Source: Botryotinia globosa (taxonomy: Eukaryota; Ascomycota; Leotiomycetes; Helotiales; Sclerotiniaceae). From it: a stretch of DNA of 64,000 nucleotides. The DNA lies in the NCBI GenBank assembly GCA_014898425.1, contig RCSZ01000001.1, positions 2,852,001-2,916,000 of the forward strand, written 5' to 3'. A program made the position numbers and the translations under genes. Shown here piece by piece: positions 37,064 to 50,478 of the stretch. Under the pieces are notes generated by a model. The model did no database searches. It saw only the letters and a program-made list of their open reading frames with translations, and had not been told where the DNA came from. Each line of letters starts with the position of its first letter. Within the stretch, counting starts at the first letter, position 1.

Positions 37064-38740
37064 AAGCTCTCCTCCTTAGGGCTTTCATCTTTGGAAGCTT
37101 TTAAAACTAGTTGATAGATCATTTTGTATTCTTCGAAAGCTTTTGAAAGCTATTCAATAATCAATCTCTTCGTATTCTTTTGAAAGCTTTTAAAAGCTAT
37201 TCGACAATCAACCTCTCTGTATCCTTTGAAAGCTTTTTCTAAAAGCTATTCGACAGCCAATCGCTATTAGATCGACCCCCTTTCTTAAGCCTCATTAACT
37301 CCTACAGCAAGAGCTAGTCCTGCAGTGCCTACATCCTCATTTTATGAGGTTCAGCTCCTCCGTAGCCTCTGCTACGTTGTAGTACAAGAGTGCCCAGAAC
37401 TAATCCAAAACCTGAAATCCGAAGCTTGAAACCCTTAAAAATTCGGAAATTCGAAAAAAAGAAACCGATTCGCTTTCGGTAGGGTGGTGATTCGTATTCG
37501 ATAGGGTTGCGCTTCCCTCTTTTCTCGGCTTTCGGTCTCGAAAGCTATTCCTTCTTCAAAAGTATATAAACCCTAAAATATTAGAATTCGATAGCATTTC
37601 ACTGGCGTACAGCCTTCGAAATTCTCAAAATTCTCAAAACGACAGAAAACCTGAAATTTTCAAGTTTCGAAAGTTTCGAAAAGAAACCGATTCTCTTTCA
37701 GTAGAATGGTGATTCGTCTTCGACGACAGGGTTTTGCCCCCCTTTTTTCGGCTTTCAAGTCCTGAAAGCATATAAAACCTATAATTATTAGAATGCGACA
37801 GCGTTTCGCTAGCATATAGCATTCAAAATCCTAAAAATTCTGAAAATCTTGAGGATTAGAAAATTAGAAGATGCTTGGGGCCTGAAAATCTTGAAAATCT
37901 TGAAAATCCGGAACGTTCGGAAGATTAGAAGATGCCTGAGAAGCCTGAAAATGCGGAGCTCCACTAGCTTCCCGCTGAGCCCTCGAAACCTGAGGGAATT
38001 TCTGAAAATCCGGAAGATCCGGAAGATGCCTGAGACCTGAAATCCTGGGAATGGCCTAATTGCGCCCCCCTATTGGGTGAAGCGACTCCAGCAGACGCTG
38101 TTTTGTCTTTTGCTAATACACAAGCTACTCGACGTGGTATCGACCGTTTGCAACCGGCTTCCACCAGTGAACTCAACTGCTCACGAAATTGGCTAGCTAA
38201 ACCCTTCCCTAATATAAGAGGCACCTAAGGCATTATAAAGAGGCTCTGTCTTCTTGACAGGGTTCATAAAATAAAGGCACCGCTAGCTCGCGGGCGTTGC
38301 CTCTTCCATATAAAGGGCCTGAAAATACAGTGCTCCACTAGCTTCCCGCTGGGTCCTCGAAACCAGAGAATCCGGGAAATCCGGAGAATACCTGAGGCAT
38401 GAAAATCTTGAAAATCTGTATTCTTCAATAAATGAAATAAGTGCTTTGCTGGCATCTCGCAGGCATTATCTAGAGTAGGGTACGCTTCCCGAAAAGAGAT
38501 TCTTCGTCCTCTCAATATTCTTTCTCTTCTTTTTATTCAATTGTTCGTTCTTCGAAAGGATATCGACAGTGTGTCGTAAAAGTGCCTCGTAGGCATTCTA
38601 AAGAGCTCGAACGATAGCATATCGTAGACATATCGTGGCCTAATTCAGATAAAATCTTCGAAAGAGTTGTTTTCGATGCTTTTGAAGCTATTCTCGAAAG
38701 CTAGTCGCCGGCTTGCTCTAATAAGAAAGTTGAAAAGAGT

Positions 38741-38908
38741 TGTTAAAGTAGATAATAGCAATAAATCAACTTGATATACTATAGCACAAAGACTTTTTAT
38801 TGATCTCCCTAAAACCTCTTTCTGAAGCTATATATATATATATGTATGAAAGCTCTTTACCTCGGCATGATGGCCGGCCCGACGCTAAACCGACTAATGC
38901 CCGTAACA
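38741..38908. repeat. Right LTR-like repeat (168 bp)
   Basis: Aligns with the left copy. The extra length is mainly a longer TA run in the TATA-like segment. Confidence 0.75.
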
Positions 38909-40421
<1,513 letters not shown>

Positions 40422-41100
40422 TCACTTCGATTTATCCGTGCCATTGATTAAGTTATTAAATAGTTTGCCCACGGCAGATGGCTATAATTGCACAAGTATT
40501 AGCCCAAATCCAAATGTTTTATCTTCACCTAAACATCTCCTCATGCCGACTACTTCACCCCCTATCCTCTTTACTGTGCCCAAAAGTACTTGACCCAATA
40601 CCCACACCCAACATCATATATGCCCCTACCATCACCAAACCCTCCAGACTCTCCTTTCCAGTTCAACAACCCTCAACCATCCCCCTCCCCACCCATCTAC
40701 CTTTTATGCAGGAAAAAAAAGACAAGAAAAAAGAGATTCTCACCTCAGCCCTCTGATCACTAAACCCCTCACTAAACTTCTCACTCCCCACCCCCTGCGC
40801 CACCTCACTCCCCGGTTTCTGCGACTGCGAACCGAGTGCTGATGCGTGGCCAGGCGTATGATTATTCGTCGCTCCGGCACGGGAATATGCTGATTCTATG
40901 TTTTGTACTGGGATTTGACGTTAGTAATGGGTAATCGTATCAAGAGCGAGGGAAGGGAAGAAAAGGCACAGAGAAACGGGGAGGACGAGGGAAGAAGGAA
41001 AGAGAATCTCACCTCCAGGAGTTTTAAACGAAGGCAGCAAATCGCTTAGAGCAGATGTGCTTTTCATATCGTCGTGGGAATGGTCGTTGGAGTTGGACAT
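40422..41100 (-). CDS. Small unnamed fungal protein (103 aa)
   Basis: Three exons: 41100-41013, 40907-40744 and 40481-40422, all in frame. The protein is hydrophilic, with His/Asp-rich start S-N-D-H-S-H-D-D, then L-L-P-S-F-K-T-P-G-G-V, N-I-E-S-A-Y-S-R-A-G-A and a conserved-looking tail D-Q-R-A-E-P-S-A-V-G-K-L-F. No signal peptide, membrane segment or catalytic motif. I do not recognise a named family. The second intron (40482-40743, 262 nt) is long for this region. Correct splice signals on both sides and preserved frame support a real gene. It lies tandem with another small gene at 42288. Confidence 0.65.
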
Positions 41101-42287
41101 TTTGTCTAGATTCGTATGGATATATGGATATATGGATATATGTACGAATGAAATGCCAGTATTCGATTCCCAAATACAAGAGTTCTCCTGAACAAATAGA
41201 CAAAAGATAAATATAATTAGAAGTGTAAAAGATAGCAAAAAGTAATCTGAATCCCAATTCGTCTTTAGCAATACAAAATACAAATCAATGTATATATAAA
41301 GTTACCAACAAAAGAAACCCAGATGAATCAAGAAGCTAGCTATTAATACCACAAGCCCGTAGAAGGGAGGCAAGAATTCTTTTCTTCCTCCCGCATCGAT
41401 CCCAAACCCAAAGTAAAGTAACCTAGGTACCTAGTAGTAGCTTTTATCCCAAATATATCTACCTAGGTAGTTACAAGTGACAACTTACCAGTACAGTAGT
41501 ATCGAAACGCAACGCATCAAGTCCCCCAAATCAACTCGTCATACATATATACATTCCATCCCATCCCATCCCTCCCCACCCACAACCAAGATTCCCACAA
41601 CGGGTCAGGCTCCCTCCGGATCCTGGATGCATCCCGGTACTTACTCAAGACCGGAACATCACTAGTGTGGTCCCCGAAGATCTGATGAATCCACTTCTTA
41701 CTTCACCCCTCGATCTGGTGTTGTTCGTTCCTTGTCAGATGTGAAGATTGGGAGTTGGGATCGGGGGTGGTGGGTGGTTTGGATGGTTACGATGGGGAGT
41801 GGAAATGTTGTTTGATGGGTTTATGGATTTGGGGATTGTAAATTTGTGTGCTCGTATGTGTAGGTTATATGTGTGTGGAGTAGATTGGGAGTTTTATTAT
41901 TTCAAATCATGGGGAATGATATCACAGGATAATGTGATGTGATCGGAGGTGATGATGTGAGTAAACAGATAGATAAGTTTTGAAATTGTTTTTGATATTA
42001 TTTAAAGGGTTATCATAATGAATAATCGACGTCAGCCGTCTCCATCCCTATCTTCCAATCGCCAGATCCGAACACCGTTCATACTGCGTCGCTAGCAATC
42101 AACAAATGCCCGCTATCGTTGTAAATCGACCTCGTGTCTCCCTCTTCCACCCATTGTACATTCGTTCTCCTAACGCTTATGCTAGATTTCTCAATTCACC
42201 CAATCCACACCCATAATTCTGATCATATCCGCATCCGTATCCGCACACTCTATCTCTCCCCCTCATATCCCCAAATACCATTTTGAA
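41101..42287. other. Intergenic between two small genes
   Basis: 5' flank of the gene starting at 41100. A gatatatg triplet occurs at 41118-41143. No gene seen. Confidence 0.6.
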
Positions 42288-42805
42288 TCACTGCCCCTTG
42301 ACAATTCTACATTCACAAGCATTAGCCCAAGTTCCATTGAATACTAAGCCTCTATACCTCCTCTCCCCCATCTCCCTTCCCTCCCATCCCCTCCAAACAA
42401 CACAAAAATAGAAGCATGAACATAAAAACTCACGAATTCCACATCTGTCCCACGATTCCCGCCTTGGGAGCTTGCTCTGCAAAACTCTCTCGTCTAGCTT
42501 TTGTAGCCGCATCACTATTCGAGCGTTTCTGTGCCTGAAGTCCGGAGAAGAGAGTGCCTTCTTGAGAGCCCTATGTTGTATGTTGATGATTAGTGAGGGG
42601 CTCCGAATGGAAGATGTGTGGAGAGCGAATGTATGAGTGAGTTGGGGTGATGTTTATGCACGAAATGTGTTCATCTTGATGAGGAGAGTATTGGAAGGGA
42701 GGGGAAGAAGGGAGGGAGACATACACGTCTGTAATTGACGTTGTTGGCTGGAGTAGCAATGCTGCCAGATCCTCCCTTGACTGCGGATGTTTGTTGGGAA
42801 TTCAT
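42288..42805 (-). CDS. Small unnamed fungal protein (78 aa)
   Basis: Three exons: 42805-42725, 42570-42434 and 42306-42288, 78 aa, all in frame. The joined protein has T-L-F-S-G-L-Q-A-Q-K-R, S-D-A-A-T-K-A-R-R-E-S-F-A-E-Q and ends G-I-V-G-Q-M-W-N-S-I-V-K-G-Q. This R-R-x-S-F ... MWN pattern feels like a recurrent small fungal protein, but I cannot name it. The last exon is only 19 nt including the stop. No domain with known activity. Confidence 0.7.
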
Positions 42806-42848
42806 TGTTGGTGGTTGATGGTTGGTTGACTGATTGATTTAAATGTAT

Positions 42849-42910
42849 TGTATTGTGTTGTGTTGTGTTGTGTTGTGTTGTGTTGTGTTGTGTTGTGTTG
42901 TGTTGTGTTG
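42849..42910. repeat. (TGTGT)n/(GTGTT)n pentamer repeat
   Basis: About 12 pentamers in the leader of the 78 aa gene. Confidence 0.95.
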
Positions 42911-43628
42911 GATTGTGTTGGATTGTTACTCTGCGAGAGACAAGTAGTGAAGACAATTGGTATTTGTATTGAAGATGTTGATGAGATATAAAGACCAGTT
43001 CAAAATCCACACGAGAAAAGCTCTCCTAATATACTTCTATACATCTCCCCTATCCCCCACCTCCCTCCTCCCTCCTCCCTCCTCCCCTCCACCAATTACC
43101 AGCCAGCTAGTCCGAGCCTCCAAACCCTTCAAGCTTCATGTGCAGATAGATCCAATAGCATACGATCCGCAACGCCCTTACCAATCAAACTCTATCTTCA
43201 CCTATCAAACAAAGGAGATGATGGAAGAGGAATTCATTTTGGTCCAATCAATCGACTCACAATCATGATTCATGACATGTTTTTCGATCTTCGATCTTCG
43301 ATCCTGTACACCAAATCAGAGCCAAAGCTTCGAATACACATCTCATGTCAAGTGTCACTTTACCCCGCAAACCTGGCGTGATTCTCTACCTACATGTTGA
43401 AAATCAAGGGTCTCATCTTGAACACTTCATCAAAGCAAAGCAGCGTCGTCGTCGTATTCGTACTATTATCTAAGCAGGGGAGTATCAATCCAAGGCATCA
43501 TCAATGATCATATCAAAGAACAATTCAATGCATTATGGGCGATAGAAATCGAAGTCTATTGAGGTCCATCGATCGAGCACCAGCACGAGCACGAGCACGA
43601 GCATTGAATCCAATCATGTACTACTACC

Positions 43629-43646
43629 ATGGTCCATGGACCATGT
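43629..43646. repeat. Perfect 18 bp palindrome
   Basis: CATGGTCCATGGACCATG equals its own reverse complement. Flanking CTAC (43623-43626) and GGTAG extend the dyad with a two-base bulge. Confidence 0.9.
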
Positions 43647-44967
43647 GGTAGACCGTGGTCACTGGTGAACTTGGAATGTGGGGGGATCCATAGAAACCAA
43701 TGACGAATTGACTACCATACCAATGCCATACATGATACATGATACTGGGAATAAAAGGTTACCTACCTACCTGACCCTTGATCATCGGCGTTTTAAACTT
43801 CCGATGGCCGACTTGGATTTTCACTCTCATCTGCGGTTTCTGATATCGAAGATTCAAAGTATCCTGGAATGATGAGTAGAAATCGATGAATTAATTGATT
43901 TTCTTTTTCTTTTTTCGAAATAGTAAAATAGTAAATAGTCTGCCTCCACGGCAGTGGCCCTCGGAGAGCCAGCGGAGCGTCATTGTCATTCTCCATTTAT
44001 CATTCTCCAATTCATCAATAGAAATTCAATCGTCAGCTTGTACGACAATACTCGATCGAGTATGGAGACAAGCCCTCAATCCCCCTTTTGCTCATTGCAC
44101 TCGAATGGATCTCTTTTCATATTTTCTTCATTCCTATTCCAGATTGTAGTACATACCCAATATATTCGTGGAAAAGAAAGGAAGATGAAAAGAAGAAACA
44201 ATAGTCCATAGACTTCAAACATTGCTCCGAAAATCATTGAAGTACAGCAGATACTTTGTAGTATTCTGGCCAAGTCGACTTCACTTCTAAATTCCACCTC
44301 TCAAACATCAAGAAGTCCCCATGAGTGTTGAGTAAAGCTAGCCAATAATAACTAGTACACTCCATGAAATCTCTACACACTTGTGCAATCTCAAATATAT
44401 GGCAAGACATCTTATTGCTCACAGATCTTTGTTTGTTCACAAGAACTGGTATAGATTGAGAGTGTTGAAGATTGATTTTGATTTTGCTATAAATATATTC
44501 TATTGCACACCCATCAATGAATCTAGAGCAATCTCGAATCTCGTACTCTTCCTTTCAATGCGCTGAAGTAAATAAATACTATACTTGGCGCATATATTCC
44601 ATCGCTTTGCTCCAGTACCCGCAATATTACACCTGTTCAGAATATCACCAATAACAAGCAAGTTGAGATGTGAGGTTGGTGTGAATTTTATTATATTTCA
44701 TATCACAAATATGCAATCAGCACTTGCAAGAAAAGCCGGCAAGCCGGTCGGTCTCTAAGGCCGCAGTCTTGATCCGAATAGGAAGCAAGCTGAACAGTTG
44801 GATGAACTGCTTCATTGTAACCTGATCCGTAGATGCAGTAAAGTACAACCATTGATGCCCCTTGTTTTCCTGTCAATAACTCCATAAGCCCACGTTACGA
44901 CAAAATCCGAAAGAACTCGCCGAATCGATACACTCGAAGCCCATGCCATATTTTTTGATCCAAACGC

Positions 44968-45611
44968 TTATCTGACGATACCCTCGAAACGGTTCTTGAA
45001 CCATCTAGGTTGAAATGTTAGCATAATCATTGACATTAAATTTTTCGGTGAACACATAATTTGACGGTCTCATCACGCTTGATCTTGTGGTTGGCACCAA
45101 TGGAGGTCTTGCAGCGACGACGCTTGGCAACACGCTCACCTGGGCGGGTCATGCAGGCGTAGAAATCCATTCCGTAAATACCGATCGCAGGGTCGTACTT
45201 GATACCGAGATCGATGTGTTCGGAGATACCGAAACCGAAGTTACCGGTCTCGGAGAAGTTGCGCTTGCGGAGCTCATATTCCTTGACCTTCAATCCACGC
45301 TCCAAAATTTCCTCAGCCTTTGGGCCACGGACGGTGACGTGAACAGCGATCTTTTCGTTACGACGGATACCGAAGGTACGGACAGTGTATCTGGCCTTGC
45401 CTGTGGTTTAAATGTTAAGGGATTCCCAATGAATAATTGGTGTAATTGGTGTATGCATACTGTAAACTGGGGTTTGACCACTCAATTGTTCCAAAACTTT
45501 GGCAGCACGGGTAAGTCTGTCACCAGATTCTCCGACGGAGATGTTGAGAACGAGCTTCTGGATTTTAAGCTCCTTCATGGGGTTTGCGGTCTTCTCTCCG
45601 GATGCAGCCAT
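44968..45611 (-). CDS. rpl11: Ribosomal protein uL5 (Rpl11)
   Basis: Three exons: 45611-45461, 45400-45061 and 45004-44968, 175 aa, the expected length. Motifs: [44 protein letters not shown] and [17 protein letters not shown]. Intron 1 (45462-side donor GTATGC) is normal. The last intron must run 45060-45005 to keep the conserved end in frame; it starts AT instead of GT (aa|ATTATG...CTAG|a). Reading through instead gives a short wrong tail (K-L-C-V-H-R-K-I). It binds 5S rRNA in the large ribosomal subunit. It diverges from SmB over about 350 bp. Confidence 0.93.
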
Positions 45612-45962
45612 TTTGAATGATGCTGTTACGATTAGTCGTGGGGAATTGTCGTTATTCGTCGTGGGTCATCAAATTCAAAAACAAATTCGAAAAGGTCCAA
45701 AAAGTTATATTCGCTAATAAGTGCGCAAACCCTAAAAGGTGGGCGACGATGTTTAGGTAAGCATTTCTTGTAGCCTCGTGTTTGAGGCTTCAATACTTTT
45801 TCACCTGAAGCTCGAGCCAGCCTTGTACAATCTTGAAGAACCTCATATCAAGAACTCATATCCTCATAACAGAGCTGTGAAATCAAAAGAAGTCATCGAG
45901 CTTCTATACACATTCTTTGAAAACCAGAGAGCCGTAATAACGCGCACTCAAAAGTCATCGTC
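45612..45962. promoter_or_regulatory. Shared upstream region of uL5 and SmB genes
   Basis: 351 bp between two start codons pointing apart. Both genes belong to RNA/ribosome machinery, so co-expression from this region is plausible but inferred. Confidence 0.5.
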
Positions 45963-46735
45963 ATGGCGAATAAGCAGGGAAAGATGGTGAGTTTAATACC
46001 CCCTTCTTGAAACCATTACAAGCTTGTGTTGACATTATAGGCTGACATTTACTCTTTCTACAGGCCGGTCTCGTATGTAATATTCTTCAATGCAGCTATT
46101 GCAGCTTTGCGCGATCCTTTCGACCTGAGATGTGGACTGATTGAGTTATAGATCAACTACCGGATGAGAGTGACTATGAATGATGGACGTCAAATGGTCG
46201 GACAGATGTTAGCATTTGATAAGGTCGAATTCCTATGCATCAATCACAATGGGCCATGCTAACTATTCAATAGCATATGAACCTCGTCCTCGCCGATACC
46301 GAAGAATTCAGACGCGTCAAGCGCAAGGCACCAAAAACTACAGCTGCACCTGGAGCTAGTTCCACTGCACCACCTCTTGTTGAAACCGAAGAAAAGCGTA
46401 CATTGGGTCTTACTATTATTCGGGGGACACACGTTATATCTCTTTCTGTCGAATCACCCCCACCAGCAGATCCAAGTTCTCGTTTAGGTGCCAGCGTCCC
46501 AGGTGGTGCTGTTCCATCAGCTGCTATGGCTGCTGGAACTGGAATCGCGCGACCAGCTGCTGGAAGAGGGGGCTTGGCTGGTCCTGCTGTTGGAATTGGT
46601 GGATTCCCGGGTATGCCAGCTCCTCCGCCATTTGGAAGAGGTGCACCACCTCCAGGATTTGGTGGTGGATTCCCTCCTCCAGGATTCCCTGGTCCACCTG
46701 GTCCACCAGGAGGCTTCGCTCCACCTCGCAGATAG
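45963..46735 (+). CDS. smb1: Spliceosomal core protein SmB
   Basis: Four exons: 45963-45986, 46064-46072, 46152-46223 and 46274-46735, 188 aa. Exon 2 is a 9 nt micro-exon (GCCGGTCTC, Ala-Gly-Leu) with AG before and GTATGT after. The Sm fold is split by introns: I-N-Y-R-M-R-V-T-M-N-D-G-R-Q-M-V-G-Q-M-L-A-F-D-K then H-M-N-L-V-L-A-D-x-E-E-F-R (Sm1), and K-R-T-L-G-L-T-I-I-R-G-x-H-V-I-S-L (Sm2). The C-terminus is rich in Gly, Pro and Phe (P-P-P-G-F-G-G-G-F), as in SmB/B'. It is part of the Sm ring on U1, U2, U4 and U5 snRNAs. Confidence 0.95.
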
Positions 46736-47329
46736 ATGTCTGAAGAATAATGGGTTACACGATCATGTCAAATTGAATCTTAAAAAAGAATATTCTCAGA
46801 GGATCATGCTGCATATAATCTGATGAAGGATCAAGGTAAATTGAACATGATGATCGGTGAAGAATTAAGAGAAGAGAGATCCAAAGGAAGCTCATGGACA
46901 TGGATGATGGGAGCAATGCAGAGAAGGTTAAATTCAATCAGAATAAAGGCGTTGAGGGGTGGCTTTTGACTTCACATACCAAAATTCGCAAATTTGTAGC
47001 ATAAAAGCAAGCAAGCAACGCGACAACGCTAATTGAATTCTATATAATTTTGCTCAGTCTCCCATTGCAGGTGTTGCAGTTCTCAATCACATCATTAAAT
47101 TGATTTAAACTTTTAGCATTCACTCTTCTCATTTTCCCCAAAAACTCACCCATCAAAATCCAGTCCCGTCACCACGTGACACAACCTCAAAATATACTCT
47201 CGGACAAATTCAGGGTAAATCCGATCCCAGCACGTAGTTCCGTCCGTCCCATCAAAACCTCTTTTGGCAGCCGGGTATCCAACAACAACAATCACATCAC
47301 CATCCAGAATACCTCGAAAAATATTCAAG
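46736..47329. other. Intergenic between SmB and MPC1
   Basis: 3' flank of SmB and promoter of MPC1. No gene seen. Confidence 0.6.
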
Positions 47330-48137
47330 ATGGCTGCGTTGGTTAAGGCTATCAATGCGAAGATTCGTAGTAACCCTGCGGTTAGCTATGTTTGTTCTAC
47401 TCGTAAGTTCATTTATTCTTTTTAAATTGGGAAAGAGGGGAGGGAGAGAGCTGGGATTCCGGGATGGGTGGGCATTGGCAGGATCAAGTTGAGAACTGCG
47501 TGGAAAATTAGAAGTGATCTGAGGAGGTGGAAGTTGATTCCGGTATTGGGAAAGATTGAGAGCGAGAATGAGGGGAATGGGTGGGGAGTTGACGGGCCAG
47601 AAACTCGGATTCCAAAATACAGATTTCGCATTTGCAGCCCTGAAATCTCATAGAGTGTATGAGATATATACATGAGATTATCTACTAACACTACGATCAG
47701 ATTTCTGGGGTCCAGTCTCCAACTTCGGTATTCCCATCGCGGCAGTAATGGACACACAAAAGAGTCCTGATTTGTATGTCTCTGACTTCCTCCCTCTTCC
47801 TACTTCAAATTCATATTTTTAAAACCAAGTTGCTAACAATCTCTCTGCAAATAGGATTTCGGGTAAAATGACTTTGGCACTTTGCATTTACTCCGCAACT
47901 TTCATGCGCTACTCCCTCGCTGTCACACCACTTAATCCTCTTCTCTTTCTCTGCCACTTCGTAAATGAAGGCGCACAACTCACACAGGGATACAGATGGA
48001 TGCAATACCATCAATGGGGAGGTAAAGAGGCCGAAGCCAAGGCAAAGATTGGAACTGGGGTAGAGGGTGTTAAGGAGAGTGTCGTGGAGGCTGTGAAGAA
48101 GGCTGAGGCAAAGGTTGAGAAGGCCGTTGGAAAATAA
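47330..48137 (+). CDS. mpc1: Mitochondrial pyruvate carrier subunit 1
   Basis: Three exons: 47330-47402, 47701-47773 and 47855-48137, 142 aa. Motifs: H-F-W-G-P-V-S-N-F-G-I-P-I-A-A-V-M-D, then S-G-x-M-T-L-A-L-C-x-Y-S-x-x-F-M-R-Y-S, V-x-P-x-N-x-L-L-F-x-C-H-F-x-N-E and Q-G-Y-R-W. These are diagnostic of MPC1. The protein is a small inner-membrane half of the heterodimer that imports pyruvate. The C-terminal tail is a Lys/Glu/Ala repeat-like helix not needed for the fold. The first intron (298 nt) is unusually long for the window. Confidence 0.95.
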
Positions 48138-50478
48138 ATTTGCGGCGTGGCACTTGAGCGAGAGAGATGAGGGAAAAGACGAGATTGGTGAGATGTGAGA
48201 GGCGCTTTGCAACACTGTACTCGTACAATGGGTTATGGGCTATTGGAGATGCGGATGCTGGAGTATCAAAAGGATATCAGAGATTGCGTGCGTGCGTACA
48301 TTTGTGAATTTTGCCTAGAGGGGTAAAGCAATGCAAAAGATGAAGACAGACAGATGATGGATGGAATCCTTGATGCAATTACGAGCTGATACCTATTCAA
48401 TAAAAAGATCACGATTTTTGCATTTTTGAACTTGGCCGAAGAAGTCTATATATGTTCGTTGCATTGATGTCTAATCGAGCTTTAAGACAGTTTTTGTTCT
48501 TAATAATTGTTCAACCACTCTTCACCATTACTACAAGAGACTAAATTTTAGGCTGGTCTACAATATACGTTTAGGTAAGTTCCATGTTTGTCGAGTTAAG
48601 ACGGTATATATATACATTGCATACTATACAAGTATCTAACACAAGCTATACAACAACCCAGCCCGGTACCATCCAGATACGGATGGAAAGGGCAAAAGGG
48701 CTAACAATCAAATCTCCCAAGCGGCGAGAATCAAAACATCCATTGGTTAACATGTTGGTCTGCAGCACAGATTGCGACACGGATTTCATTTCTGGGGATG
48801 CGTGGGTACTAGGTGGTGGCTGGACGACAAGGTATATTTGGAAAGGGGAATGGGGAGTTGGAAATGAGAAAGGGGAGACGAGATGGGAGAAGGGGGTAAG
48901 GTGAGAGGTGAGAAAGACAATCGGTTGGTTGAAAGGGAAGTTGTGGGAGTTGAGCATGTGAAGTGATGGGATTCTTAAGGTGATGAACGGGGTAGGAGAG
49001 GAGAGGAGAGGAGAGGAGGAGAGGCAGATTATAACGACACGTGAGAAGAAGGAGTAAGAGTAGGAGTAGGAGTAGGGGAACAATATATTCTGCCATGTTG
49101 GTAGTCGGTAGTTGGTTGGTTGTAATAGAGATTAGTAGTGAGTTGTAACTTGTATCATATACGAAGATGATGCGCGTCTTGATTACCTACGGCACTAGGA
49201 TCATATCGTAGCATACCAATTTACCAGAGAGATGGAAAATGAAAATGCACTGATGTGTAGAAGGAATTATGTCTACGAGTGGGTGTTGGGCATTATGTAA
49301 GATCTTACCTACAGTACGAGTATGAGAAAACAAATAAAAGATGTACTGTATACTAGTACCTATACTAGGGAGAGAAAAGGAAATGAGATATTGATTCCAT
49401 CATCATCATACTTGTTAGAAGCTAGGGAGAAGGACAATGTGGTGTGATGGGGTTTCATCAATGTCACGCTGGGATGCTGTTAAGAGTGACTTTTCAGATT
49501 GTGGAATCTTGGGGTTTTCGAAAGGGTGGCTTGGAAGTTGTATGTACATACATATGTGTGGGGACTAACTAGACTGGGGATGGATTGCTTCTACTGCATT
49601 GCATTAGGAAGAGAAATTGAGAGATGAGTGTGAAAAGACGGAAATTGTTTGGGGGGGAAAGAGAAGATTCGAGATGTGGATTTCTCATGGATGTAAGATG
49701 TAATGTATTGCGATGCTGTGATGTGAGTTTGTGGGTATGAATGGAATGGAATAGGATTTGATGAAACGAAAATCACGCATCGAGAGACAAGCAACGAGGA
49801 AATTGCAAAGATATGATAGATAGTAAGTGAGCATTCTTTCATTTTCATTGCGCAATCAATCTAGCTAGCGAATCTCTCCACCTCCAGATTCCTAAGCGTA
49901 TTGTATTTCCAAAATTGCATCCAGCAATATTAATGTAGATTTCAAGTCCAGCTTCTTTCTTTTCAACGAGTGGGCGTTTCTTTTTGCTTTCTCTGGCTTC
50001 TTGCGGAGTCCAGGTTTCGTTGGGGTGGATGTGTTTATCCTGTCCTTCCTTTCATCTCTCCCCCCCTGCTTTGTTCGTTCGGTTGTTTCATCCGCTAATA
50101 TACTGTGGTGGTGTAATGCCACCCCTAGCCCCTTCATCCACACCCTTTCATCCATCCATACACTTTAACTGTTAGAGTAAATAAAAAAGAAAATTGTAAA
50201 CGACTGCAGCGTTATAGGGAGTATCTTCCAACCAACCGACCAAACTCCGACCATCAAAAAGGTAGTCCAAAAAGAAATAGAGAAGAAGAAAATTAATGTC
50301 AAGGAACAATATAAAGTATGGGTGTGTGGTGAGTATGTCCTAGACACCAATCACACACGAGAACCCAATTTCAAATCCAAGTCCCAGCCCAAGAATTCCA
50401 AAAACTATCCACCCATCCCCTCCCACCACAAAACCAAATAAATTATCTACATTCACACCTTCTTATTCCTCAACAATT
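48138..50478. other. Gene-free region
   Basis: About 2.3 kb between the MPC1 gene and a convergent membrane-protein gene. It holds a GGAGA run (about 48993-49022) and a GGAGTA run (about 49050-49078). Frames of up to 145 codons show no recognisable content. Confidence 0.6.

Larger units (their letters stand above)
36903..38908. mobile_element. Non-coding element with LTR-like direct repeats (TRIM/LARD-like)
   Basis: Direct repeats of 161 bp (36903-37063) and 168 bp (38741-38908) align nearly end to end. Both start TGTTA(G/A)AGTAGATAATAGCA, include AACACAAAGACTTTTTATT or a close variant, and end GTAACA, so termini are TGTTA...TAACA as in retroviral LTRs. The 1.68 kb interior has no gag/pol-like frame. 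It contains diverged internal duplications (about 37410-37630 against 37650-37850, and about 37945-38030 against 38318-38405). No matching 5 bp target duplication is visible because the right edge runs straight into (TTTA)n. This fits a terminal-repeat retrotransposon in miniature or a gutted LTR element, but other origins are possible. Confidence 0.65.
42806..44967. other. Gene-free region with pentamer repeat and palindrome
   Basis: Contains the GTGTT pentamer tract (about 42849-42910), CCTCC runs (43058-43086), a CACGAG run (about 43580-43600) and a palindrome at 43629-43646. No gene seen. The end is the 3' flank of the uL5 gene. Confidence 0.65.
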
